Assembly: GCA_036620675.1 (NCBI GenBank) | Contig: JAZHEE010000019.1 | DNA: 64,000 bases | Reading direction: 5' to 3' (one strand) | Source of the DNA: Jejubacter sp036620675 | GTDB taxonomy: Bacteria; Pseudomonadota; Gammaproteobacteria; Enterobacterales; Enterobacteriaceae | Shown: in pieces, positions 25,962 through 34,393 of the stretch | Layout: every line of letters begins with the position of its first letter | Position numbering within the stretch: position 1 is the first letter of the stretch | The notes under the pieces: generated by a model | Databases searched by the model: none | What the model was told of the DNA's origin: nothing | What the model saw: only the letters and a program-made list of their open reading frames with translations | Translations under genes and position numbers: made by a program

Positions 25962-27998
25962 CTATTTCCCCAGCTGCGACAAAATGGTACGACACTGATT
26001 ATCCGCCCCCCCTTCCGATGGTGAAACCAGTGCCAGCAGTGCCGCTGCGGGCGTCACCAGGGTTGCCAGCGCCGCCGCTACCGCTCCTCGTACAATCAGC
26101 GGGCCCGGTTTAACCCCCGCATCCGGCGACTTAAAGGTGCCGCGCACGTAGAGCGGCGATCGCAGCGTAATAATGCGAATCCCCTTACTTTCCGGCGTGA
26201 TGGTCAGATCGAGACGCTCGCTGGCCAGATTCGCGTTACCGGTAATATTGACCAGCGCGTTTTCAGTGTCGAAAGCGAAGATATCGGGCCTGACCAGGCC
26301 ATTGGTGAGTTGCAGACCCGCGGCGGCGCAGTTCACCCGCACCTCTTCATCGCCAAAAATCTGCCCGACCACGTAGTTGCCCACGTTCAGCCCCAGAATC
26401 TCCATCAGGTTACGACTGATCAAGCCGTCGTTCATCAGTAGCTTAAGATTTCCGCTGCTGCTGCCCAGCAGTGCCGCGACCGAATTGCCGCTACCGCGCA
26501 GAGTGGCGTCGCCATTCAGCTCACCCAGGGTTTTCTGCATCTCCTGAATGTTCGGCATTAACTGCTTAAGCTGCAGGCGGCGCGCCTTAATTTTGGCCTC
26601 TCCCTGCATCGGCTGCCGGTTGCCCCGCAGGTGAATATCGGCATCGATATCGCCTCCCGCCATACCGAAACGCAGCGGCGTCAGGCGCAAATCGCCGTCG
26701 CGCAGGTTCAGATGCACATTAAGGTCGCGCAGCGGCAGCGCACTGCCATGTTCAATGCGCTGCCCTTTAAAGCGCACATCGGCATCCATCACCCGCCATT
26801 TATCGGTTTCAAAACGATCCCGGGGCAGCACTTTATCCGACGGCTGCACGGTCTGTCCGGGTTGCGATTTCGCACCGCCGGACTTCACGCCGATAAGCGG
26901 CCCCAGATCCGCCAGCCGCAGCTGGCGTGAAACCAGATCCCCCTCCAGCCTGGGCCGCGGCTGGCTCTGGCGGAAAATAAGAGAACCATGGATGTCGCTG
27001 GCGCCAATACGGCCGTTAAAGTCCTGGTAATCAAAACGATTGCCCTCTTCACCACCGAGGCGCGCCACCAGGCGTCCGTCGGTTTCATAGGGCGGTGAAT
27101 CGGGTAGCAGAACGCCGGTCAGAGCGTAGAGATCCCCCAGCGAATCGCCGGAAAGACGTAGCTGCAAATTGGCGCCACCAAATGCCATAGGGTTGCTGAT
27201 GGTGCCTCTGACCGCCAGGCGGCTCTGGCCGGCGCGAATATCGGCCTGTAGCGGAAATGGCGTCCCTTCACTGCGTAGCGCCAGCATGCCGCCAATCTTG
27301 CCGCTACCTGCGATATCCTGCCCCTTATAGCGCCCGTTAATCCGCAGCCCGAAAACATAATCCCCCATCTTCGCCGCGCCGGACTTGCCGCTGCCGGTCA
27401 CTTCGCTTAACGCCAGCGGCTTACCCAACGGGTCGACCAGCACGGTCATCTGCGCCTTAGCCACCTGGTCATCAATGGCAATACGGCCACGGTCAAACAG
27501 GATATTATCGAGCCGAAACGACCAGCCAGAAGGAGAGCCTTTATCCTTCGCGCTGTCATCCCCCAGCTCAAAGCGCCAGTTATAGCGCCGCTCTGACAGG
27601 CGAATCAGCCGCACATCGGGCTGCACCAGGCGTAGCCACGGCAGCCAGACGGTTTTCGTCAGCAGCGCGGGAGGAGAGAGAGTCGCTTCCACCTTCGGCA
27701 GCAACACCATCGTCTTATCGGGAATATCCGGCGGATTACCCAGCATGACATCCTGAGCCGTCACCTGCGGCCATGGCACCCAGCCACGCCAGCCCGGCTC
27801 TTCAGGGTGACGAACCCAGGCTACGCTAAGATCGCCACGTATCGCAAACGGGCGCCGCAGCTCGCTGGAGACTTTATCGTTAATGACCGGTTTCAGGCGG
27901 TTCCAGTCAAAGGTTGCGATAAATGCCGCCAGGCCCACGCCCAGCACGACTATCGCCACCACCACCCCCAGCCCTGTCTTTCCCAACCTCGTCATCAT
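25962..27998 (-). CDS. yhjG: AsmA-family protein YhjG
   Basis: 678-aa AsmA-like protein: one N-terminal membrane anchor (GLGVVVAIVVLGVGLAAFIA) followed by the AsmA signature FDWNRLKPVINDKVSSELRRP and a long periplasmic beta-rich domain ending in a small hydrophobic tail (GAVAAALATLVTPAAALLALV). Members of the family act in phospholipid transport between the two membranes. I chose the ATG at 27998, preceded by AAAGGAACGG; a second ATG follows immediately. E. coli has pdeH next to this gene; here kdgK follows directly. Confidence 0.9.
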   Translation of the reverse strand: MMTRLGKTGLGVVVAIVVLGVGLAAFIATFDWNRLKPVINDKVSSELRRPFAIRGDLSVAWVRHPEEPGWRGWVPWPQVTAQDVMLGNPPDIPDKTMVLLPKVEATLSPPALLTKTVWLPWLRLVQPDVRLIRLSERRYNWRFELGDDSAKDKGSPSGWSFRLDNILFDRGRIAIDDQVAKAQMTVLVDPLGKPLALSEVTGSGKSGAAKMGDYVFGLRINGRYKGQDIAGSGKIGGMLALRSEGTPFPLQADIRAGQSRLAVRGTISNPMAFGGANLQLRLSGDSLGDLYALTGVLLPDSPPYETDGRLVARLGGEEGNRFDYQDFNGRIGASDIHGSLIFRQSQPRPRLEGDLVSRQLRLADLGPLIGVKSGGAKSQPGQTVQPSDKVLPRDRFETDKWRVMDADVRFKGQRIEHGSALPLRDLNVHLNLRDGDLRLTPLRFGMAGGDIDADIHLRGNRQPMQGEAKIKARRLQLKQLMPNIQEMQKTLGELNGDATLRGSGNSVAALLGSSSGNLKLLMNDGLISRNLMEILGLNVGNYVVGQIFGDEEVRVNCAAAGLQLTNGLVRPDIFAFDTENALVNITGNANLASERLDLTITPESKGIRIITLRSPLYVRGTFKSPDAGVKPGPLIVRGAVAAALATLVTPAAALLALVSPSEGGADNQCRTILSQLGK

Positions 27999-28100
27999 TC
28001 CGTTCCTTTGTTCCCTGGCATGACATAAAGATAGTTGAGGTGGCGACACAAGGCTATCCGGCGATAGCTCACGAAAACCCGTTCTGGCGCAAGTTTTATC

Positions 28101-28113
28101 AAAACGGCGTTTT
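28101..28113. promoter_or_regulatory. KdgR-like operator upstream of kdgK
   Basis: AAAACGGCGTTTT has 5-bp arms around a 3-bp centre, matching the AAAC-N3-GTTT core of KdgR (IclR-family) sites. It lies 71 bp before the kdgK start, and kdgK belongs to the KdgR regulon in E. coli. Confidence 0.55.
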
Positions 28114-28183
28114 AAAATGATTGACTGTACTGGTATGGCAGCCCAAACTAGCGCCAGTCGTCTTACATGCAGGTTTCATAATT

Positions 28184-29116
28184 ATGGCTACACAGAAGAT
28201 TGCCGTTATCGGCGAATGCATGATTGAGCTGTCGGAAAAGGGCGCTCAGGTCAGTCGCGGCTTTGGTGGCGACACTCTCAACACCGCAGTTTATATCGCC
28301 CGCCAGGTGGATGCCGAAGCACTCAGCGTCCATTACGTCACCGCGCTCGGCCAGGATAGCTTCAGTCAGCAGATGCTCGACGCCTGGCAGCAGGAAAATG
28401 TGCAAACCGACCTGGTGCAGCGCATGTCCGACCGCCTGCCCGGGCTCTATTACATCGAAACCGACGATAGCGGCGAACGCACCTTCTGGTACTGGCGCAA
28501 CGAAGCGGCCGCCCGTTACTGGCTGGAAAGCGACCAGGCACCGGCTATTATCGAACAGCTTGTGGAATTCGATTACCTCTATCTCAGCGGTATCAGCCTT
28601 GCCATCCTCAGCCCCCGCAGCCGCGAAATGCTGCTGGCGCTGCTGCGTCGCTGCCGTGAGCGCGGCGGCAAGGTTATTTTCGATAACAACTACCGCCCAC
28701 GCCTGTGGTCCGGTAAGGAAGAGACGCAACAGGTTTACCAGCAGATGCTGGCCTGTACCGATATCGCTTTCCTGACCCTGGACGATGAAGACGCCCTGTG
28801 GGGCGAGCGCCCGGTAGCAGACGTGATTGCTCGCACTCAGGCGGCAGGCGTACAGGAAGTCGTGATTAAGCGCGGCGCCGAAAGCTGCCTGGTGGCAATT
28901 AATGGAGAAGCGTTACAGGAAATTCCGGCGGTAAAACTGCCGAAAGAGAAAGTGGTGGATACCACCGCGGCCGGGGACTCGTTCGGTGGCGGCTATCTTG
29001 CCGTGCGTCTGAACGGCGGCAGTGCGGCACAGGCTGCGGCCCGCGGGCACCTGACCGCCAGCACCGTTATCCAGTATCGCGGCGCCATTATTCCGAAGCA
29101 GGCGATGCCGCAGTAA
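28184..29116 (+). CDS. kdgK: 2-keto-3-deoxygluconate kinase
   Basis: PfkB-family sugar kinase that phosphorylates KDG to KDPG, feeding pectin and hexuronate breakdown into the Entner-Doudoroff aldolase. 310 aa from the ATG at 28184 (MATQKIAVIGECMIELSEKG), equivalent to the E. coli start; an upstream in-frame extension to 28121 is not supported. The substrate-binding GFGGDTLNTAVYIARQ and the C-terminal PfkB signature TTAAGDSFGGGYLA, with catalytic Asp265, are present. E. coli has DSFSAGYLA at the last motif. A KdgR-like box lies upstream. Confidence 0.97.
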   Translation: MATQKIAVIGECMIELSEKGAQVSRGFGGDTLNTAVYIARQVDAEALSVHYVTALGQDSFSQQMLDAWQQENVQTDLVQRMSDRLPGLYYIETDDSGERTFWYWRNEAAARYWLESDQAPAIIEQLVEFDYLYLSGISLAILSPRSREMLLALLRRCRERGGKVIFDNNYRPRLWSGKEETQQVYQQMLACTDIAFLTLDDEDALWGERPVADVIARTQAAGVQEVVIKRGAESCLVAINGEALQEIPAVKLPKEKVVDTTAAGDSFGGGYLAVRLNGGSAAQAAARGHLTASTVIQYRGAIIPKQAMPQ

Positions 29117-29155
29117 AATGATAGTGCGCCGAAGCCAGGCTCCGGCGCGCCAACA

Positions 29156-30643
29156 TTACTGCTGTCCCGGAATATCCGAAACTTCGCCCAATGGGCGAGC
29201 GTCAGGCGTCGGGTTCTCCGTCCCTTCCGGTCGGCTCATGCCTTTATCCCAGGTTTCCTGTAACTGCTTCATGTTGAACTCCGGCTCCCCTTCCGGCTGC
29301 TGTAGCACCAGCGCCATCTCCTGAGAGAGAATCTGCCGCAGATCCATATTGACCATCTCCGGCGTCAGCTCGTCCAGAAACGCCTGACGCAGCTTCTGAT
29401 ACTGCTCCGGCGCGATATCTACCACCTGATTTTGCAACGAACGCAGACGCTGGCTGGCCAGCACCTCGGTATTGGTACGGGCGTAAGTGGCGAACAGTTT
29501 TTCCAGCTCCAGCTTTTTCTGGGCCAAAAGCGTTTCGAACTCAGCCGCCGGTAATCCCTTGTCGCGTACGCTGGCCATATCGCGGGCAATTCGCCCCAGA
29601 TTATCGTCGAGTCTGGCGTTAGGAGTATCGATATGGATGCCGCACTGGCCGCGCAGAAACAGCACGCGACAGTCAAAGCCTAATGTAACGTCGCGCACGT
29701 TATTTTTATTGAGATTCTGTTGCACGTGCCAGAACAGCGCCTCACGGGCCAGTTCGCTGCGCCAGTAGCGCATCAGCCCTTCAGAGGAGCGAATCGGCTG
29801 CCAGGGCGTATCCCACATCATCGACAGCCGATCCTGCTGCAGTTTGGGGTTCATCATACTTACCGCATCACGCTTAAGCGGCGATAGCGTCGGTATCGGC
29901 GCCGGGGTTTCGCGCTTGCCTTTAAGGTCGCCAAACAGCTTACCGACCTGTTCCGCCACGCTGCGGCTGTCAACGTTGCCCACCACAATCAGCGTCATGG
30001 CGTCCGGGGTGTACCACTGCCGGTACCAGGCCCTGAGATGTTCGGCGTCAACCGGTTGTACGACCTGAGCCGCCGGATCGTGCCCCAGCAGCGTCGACCC
30101 TTTCAGGCGATAGCGCCACCAGCTGTCACGCGTATCTTCAGGCCAGGTGGTCACGCCATCCCGTACCTGTAGCGCCTTAGCGATGGATTCCGGCGTAATG
30201 GTCAGTCCTCCGCCCGCCGTCTCCGCCAGCCAGCTTAACGCCTCTTTCAGCTCTTCACCGCGACCACTGCCGCTGGGCAGGCTCAGATTAAACCGGGTAA
30301 GATTATAAGAAACTACCGCAGGCGGCTGTGGATGACCGGTCATACCCTGCTGCCAGGCGCCATGCTGAGGTGATGTCTGCTGGCTTAGCGCCAGACGAGG
30401 CAACAGATGGCTATAGCCGCTCTGCTGCGTGCTTTCGGTCAGAGAGCCGACGTTGACCAACAGTCGGATCTCTATCCGATCGCTGGGTCGCTGAGGGGTG
30501 GCGAGCACCTGCCACTGAAAACCGTTATTCAACTTTCCCTGCTGCCAGGCCGGATCCGGCTGGAGCATTGCGGCCTGTCCCTGACCGGTAATCACCGCCA
30601 GTAGAGTTCCCCCGGCGATAAGACCCATTTTTGTGCCCTGCAT
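29156..30643 (-). CDS. yhjJ: Periplasmic M16-family peptidase-like protein YhjJ
   Basis: 495 aa with signal peptide (MQGTKMGLIAGGTLLAVITG, then QGQA). The body has the M16 (pitrilysin/insulinase) fold, e.g. WYTPDAMTLIVVGNVDSRSVAEQVGKLFGDL, but the zinc motif HxxEH is replaced by SGYSHLLPRLA, as in E. coli, so it may be non-catalytic. The ATG at 30643 restores the E. coli N-terminus; a 38-residue upstream extension is not used. Function unknown. Confidence 0.9.
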   Translation of the reverse strand: MQGTKMGLIAGGTLLAVITGQGQAAMLQPDPAWQQGKLNNGFQWQVLATPQRPSDRIEIRLLVNVGSLTESTQQSGYSHLLPRLALSQQTSPQHGAWQQGMTGHPQPPAVVSYNLTRFNLSLPSGSGRGEELKEALSWLAETAGGGLTITPESIAKALQVRDGVTTWPEDTRDSWWRYRLKGSTLLGHDPAAQVVQPVDAEHLRAWYRQWYTPDAMTLIVVGNVDSRSVAEQVGKLFGDLKGKRETPAPIPTLSPLKRDAVSMMNPKLQQDRLSMMWDTPWQPIRSSEGLMRYWRSELAREALFWHVQQNLNKNNVRDVTLGFDCRVLFLRGQCGIHIDTPNARLDDNLGRIARDMASVRDKGLPAAEFETLLAQKKLELEKLFATYARTNTEVLASQRLRSLQNQVVDIAPEQYQKLRQAFLDELTPEMVNMDLRQILSQEMALVLQQPEGEPEFNMKQLQETWDKGMSRPEGTENPTPDARPLGEVSDIPGQQ

Positions 30644-30845
30644 GTCTACCCCTGCATGAGATTCCTGAAAAAATATGAAAAGACGGCGCGTAACGCACAG
30701 ACGCCCACCATAGCGGTGGCGTTTTTTCCTTTGACCGCAAATAACGATAAACGTCACGCCATAATGTGAAAATACACGGTCTGTATCAGTTAATTATGCG
30801 CAGGAGCCCGCGGCAAGGGCAAGTTACCGCGGGTAATTGACGAAA

Positions 30846-32132
30846 TCAGGAGGAAGTTTGCTGACCACTGGCAGTAAGTCTGGGATTATTTAACGTCTGT
30901 TTTAGCTGTTTTTCATCCAGCTCTTTCACCCACTTCGCGACCACGACGGTCGCCACACCGTTACCGACCAGGTTAGTCAATGCACGCGCTTCGGACATAA
31001 AGCGATCGATGCCCAGAATCAGCGCCAGACCGGCCACTGGCAGGTGGCCCACGGCCGAAATCGTCGCCGCCAGCACGATAAATCCACTACCGGTTACGCC
31101 AGCTGCGCCTTTCGACGACAGCAGCAGCACTACCAGCAGCGTAATCTGATGGAAAATATCCATATGGCTGTTGGTGGCCTGGGCGATAAATACCGCCGCC
31201 ATGGTCAGGTAGATAGAAGTGCCATCCAGGTTGAAGGAGTAACCGGTCGGAATCACCAGCCCCACCACCGATTTGCGACAGCCCAGTTTTTCCATCTTAT
31301 CGAGCATACGCGGCAGCGCCGACTCGGAAGAGGAAGTCCCCAGCACGATCAGCAATTCTTCTTTGATATAGCGGATAAACTTAAAGATGCTGAACCCGGT
31401 GGCGCGAGCAATGGAGCCCAAAACCACTACCACAAACAGGATACAGGTGATGTAGAAACAGGCGATCAACTGCCCCAGTTGCAGCAGCGTTCCCACGCCG
31501 TACTTGCCGATGGTAAAGGCCATAGCGCCGAATGCACCAATGGGCGCCAGACGCATGATCATATTAATGATGCCGAAAATAACTTTTGAAAAGCTTTCGA
31601 TAACGTTAAAAATCAGTTGCCCTTTCTCGCCCAGGCGATGCAGGGCGAAACCAAACAGCACGGCGAACAGCAGCACCTGAAGGATATTGCCGCTGGCGAA
31701 AGCGCCTATCACGCTACCCGGAATCACATCCAGCAGGAAGGCGACCACGCCCTGCTGTTCCGCCTGCTGGGCATAAACCGCCACCGCTTTGGCATCAAGC
31801 GTAGCCGGATCGACGTTCATGCCGGCCCCCGGCTGCACCACGTTAACGATAATCAGACCAATAATCAGCGCTATGGTGCTGACAACCTCGAAATAGAGCA
31901 GCGCCACAGCGCCGGTACGGCCCACGGCCTTCATGCTTTCCATTCCGGCAATACCGGTAACGACGGTACAGAAGATGACCGGGGCGATAACCATTTTTAT
32001 CAGTTTTACGAACCCATCGCCGAGTGGCTTCATCTGGGCGCCCAGTTCCGGCCAGTAGTGGCCCAGCACAATGCCGATGGCGATCGCCGTCAGCACCTGA
32101 AAATAGAGGCTTTTAAACAGAGAGGTTTTCAT
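30846..32132 (-). CDS. dctA: C4-dicarboxylate:H+ symporter DctA
   Basis: 428-aa DAACS-family inner-membrane carrier for succinate, fumarate, malate and aspartate under aerobic conditions; in E. coli it also serves as co-sensor of DcuS. Length equals E. coli. The family motif stretch LIVLGTSSSESALPRMLDK, PTGYSFNLDGTSIYL and the substrate-site segment DRFMSEARALTNLVGN are intact. GGAGG precedes the ATG. The upstream region has a perfect 8+8 palindrome and a leader hairpin. Confidence 0.97.
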   Translation of the reverse strand: MKTSLFKSLYFQVLTAIAIGIVLGHYWPELGAQMKPLGDGFVKLIKMVIAPVIFCTVVTGIAGMESMKAVGRTGAVALLYFEVVSTIALIIGLIIVNVVQPGAGMNVDPATLDAKAVAVYAQQAEQQGVVAFLLDVIPGSVIGAFASGNILQVLLFAVLFGFALHRLGEKGQLIFNVIESFSKVIFGIINMIMRLAPIGAFGAMAFTIGKYGVGTLLQLGQLIACFYITCILFVVVVLGSIARATGFSIFKFIRYIKEELLIVLGTSSSESALPRMLDKMEKLGCRKSVVGLVIPTGYSFNLDGTSIYLTMAAVFIAQATNSHMDIFHQITLLVVLLLSSKGAAGVTGSGFIVLAATISAVGHLPVAGLALILGIDRFMSEARALTNLVGNGVATVVVAKWVKELDEKQLKQTLNNPRLTASGQQTSS

Positions 32133-32212
32133 CAGGAGGTGTCCTTGCAGCGGTAAAAAGCGGAGACCCTCGTTGGGTCCGCGCCGCTAAAATAACATCA
32201 GAGAAACACCCC

Positions 32213-32230
32213 AGATACATCCATGTATCT
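32213..32230. promoter_or_regulatory. Palindrome upstream of dctA
   Basis: AGATACAT-CC-ATGTATCT (32213-32230) has perfect 8-bp arms and lies 81-98 bp before the dctA start. It does not match the CRP consensus. Candidate operator, regulator unknown. Between it and the gene, an imperfect GC hairpin (about 32159-32181) is followed on the minus strand by TTTTT. Confidence 0.45.
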
Positions 32231-32307
32231 TATTTGGAACAAATTGAATGAGTTCTTTGAGCTGAAACGCTACAGTCTATGACTTTTGGTTAAGTGGATT
32301 TCTATGA

Positions 32308-34296
32308 CTACCGGGCGGGTTCGCAGTAACGCGCCATAAAACGGTGCGGCGGCAGGGCCTTATCGAACAGGTAGCCCTGACCGATATCAACACCGGCCTG
32401 ACGCAACCAGTCGAGCTGTGCCGGGTTTTCCACCCCTTCCGCCACCACCCGCATATTCAGATGCTTCGCCAGCGACAGAATAACGGCCACCATGCTGTCG
32501 TCTTCCGGCAGCGCGTCGATAAAGACTTTATCGATTTTAAGAATGTCCACCGGCAGTCCCTTCATCTGCTGAAGCTGATGCAGGCTGGCGTAACCCATAC
32601 CAAAATCATCAAGGGCGATACGTACTCCAAGATCGCGCAGGGGGCGCAGAATATCATGGACCTTTTGCGGGTTGTCGATACGCTGACTTTCGGTCACTTC
32701 AATAATCAACGACCCCGGGTGAATACGCCAGCGCGACAGCAGCGTTATAAAGCGATGACGCAGCTCGTCATTAAGCAACTGAAGCGCCGAGACATTCACG
32801 CTCAGCGCCAGCGCTACGCCCTGACTCTGCCATTCCGCCAGCAGTCGGCAGGACTCTTCAAGGATCCAGTTGCCTACCTTTTCCATTAGCCCACAGCGTT
32901 CAATACGTTCGATAAGCCCTTCCGGTAGAGTGAAATCACCATCCGGCTGGCGCTGGCGCAGCAGCGCCTCGGCGCTTACCACCTCGCCGCTGGCCAGATC
33001 AACCTGAGGCTGGAGCCACAACACGAACTCCCCACTTTCCAGACTGTGTAAAATATCATGCTGTTCGGTCATCCGCTGCTGCGCCACGGCCAGCTGTTGA
33101 GGGTCGAAGAACTGAATCTGATTTTTCCCCAGACGCCGGGCCGAATACGCCGCTGATATCACGCGCTGATAGTGCTGCTCACCGCTCACACCGGGGCTCC
33201 ACATGGCAATCCCGATATTGACCGCCGGATGCAGCGGCATCGATTGTACCGGCAGTTTTTCATTCAACGCCCTCAGTAACTGCTGGGCCAGCGTCGCCGC
33301 CTGCCAGGACTCATTGATGCCGTTGGCCAGAACCGCGAAATCGAAGTGGCTAATCTGCGCCAGCACCATGGATGGGCCAAGCACCGACTGAATTCTGGAC
33401 GCCAGCGACAGCAGCAGGATCTCACGCTGCTGCTCATTCAGCACCTCGGCGGCTTCCTGTAGCGTTTCGCAGGAGATCATCAGCAGCGGCGCTATCGCCT
33501 GCTCTTCCTGCCCCCGTAACAGCGCCAGCAGCAGTGCCTTATTGGGCAGGCCGCTCACGGGAATATGGGTGGCAAGCTGACTCATCTCTTCCTGCGCACG
33601 CTGCACCTGCTGCTGGTTACGGTTGTAGCCACGTACCAGCATGCCAATTTCATCGTCGTTATGCAGTTTCGGCAACGCCAGCTGATGCTCCACCACTTCG
33701 CCGGGCGGCAGCCCATCCAGCTCCCGGGCGATATCGCGCAGCGGGTGGACGATAAGACGGTTAATGCACCAGGTAATCGCCACCGTCAGCATCAGCGCCA
33801 GTAACAGCCAGGTGGTGATAAGCGTCGAAAGCGTGCTGATAATAAACTTGTACATGCGCCAGGAGTCAGCCTGGAGTACCAGATAGGCCAACGGCTGCGG
33901 GTTAGCGGGTCGTTCCAGCGAATAGAGCGGCAGACTTATCTGCACCGGCAGCTCGAACAGACGCGAAATCAGCATCGGCACTGGCCGCTCCGGCGCGAAA
34001 CTGACGCGCAGCGCCTGGAACTGGTTAGGCAGCACCACATCCGCACGGCTTATCACGCCGACCGGCTGAATATCTTTAAGAATCGCTTCAGCCTGGGGAA
34101 TATCCGCCTTCAGAATAGCGGAGGAGAGCGGAGCACGCACCGAACGAGCGATGCTCTCCATCTGCGTCGCGGTAGTATAACGGCTCTGCTGTACGAAATG
34201 AAAAAGCTGAATCACGGCAAAAACAAAGATAAAGGCCACGGCAACCACGGCCACCATTGCCATCTGTTTTATCGTTAAAGAACGCCTGACTCGCAA
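32308..34296 (-). CDS. pdeK: Membrane-bound cyclic-di-GMP phosphodiesterase PdeK (YhjK)
   Basis: Protein of the HmsP type: N-terminal membrane segment (MAMVAVVAVAFIFVFAVIQL), periplasmic sensor region (about 150 residues), second membrane segment, HAMP (CINRLIVHPLRDIARELDGL), a degenerate GGDEF domain (the active site reads LGKNQIQFF) and a C-terminal EAL domain. EAL residues are kept: AEALLR, VNVSALQ, EVTES, DDFGMGYASL, KIDKVF and EGVEN, so c-di-GMP hydrolysis is plausible. I prefer a TTG start at 34296 (LRVRRSLTIKQ), preceded by GGAG and aligned with the E. coli start (662 aa). In-frame ATG 34350 and TTG 34383 lack good ribosome sites. It lies just after bcsC and probably tunes cellulose output. 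Confidence 0.88.
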   Translation of the reverse strand: MRVRRSLTIKQMAMVAVVAVAFIFVFAVIQLFHFVQQSRYTTATQMESIARSVRAPLSSAILKADIPQAEAILKDIQPVGVISRADVVLPNQFQALRVSFAPERPVPMLISRLFELPVQISLPLYSLERPANPQPLAYLVLQADSWRMYKFIISTLSTLITTWLLLALMLTVAITWCINRLIVHPLRDIARELDGLPPGEVVEHQLALPKLHNDDEIGMLVRGYNRNQQQVQRAQEEMSQLATHIPVSGLPNKALLLALLRGQEEQAIAPLLMISCETLQEAAEVLNEQQREILLLSLASRIQSVLGPSMVLAQISHFDFAVLANGINESWQAATLAQQLLRALNEKLPVQSMPLHPAVNIGIAMWSPGVSGEQHYQRVISAAYSARRLGKNQIQFFDPQQLAVAQQRMTEQHDILHSLESGEFVLWLQPQVDLASGEVVSAEALLRQRQPDGDFTLPEGLIERIERCGLMEKVGNWILEESCRLLAEWQSQGVALALSVNVSALQLLNDELRHRFITLLSRWRIHPGSLIIEVTESQRIDNPQKVHDILRPLRDLGVRIALDDFGMGYASLHQLQQMKGLPVDILKIDKVFIDALPEDDSMVAVILSLAKHLNMRVVAEGVENPAQLDWLRQAGVDIGQGYLFDKALPPHRFMARYCEPAR

Positions 34297-34393
34297 ACTC
34301 ACTCTCCGCACTGAACTTTCCACGCCTGATGCGGGCAGAGTATACTGCATCGCATGGCGTTTTAACCGCTTTCCTTCCGGCAATACTCATAAT

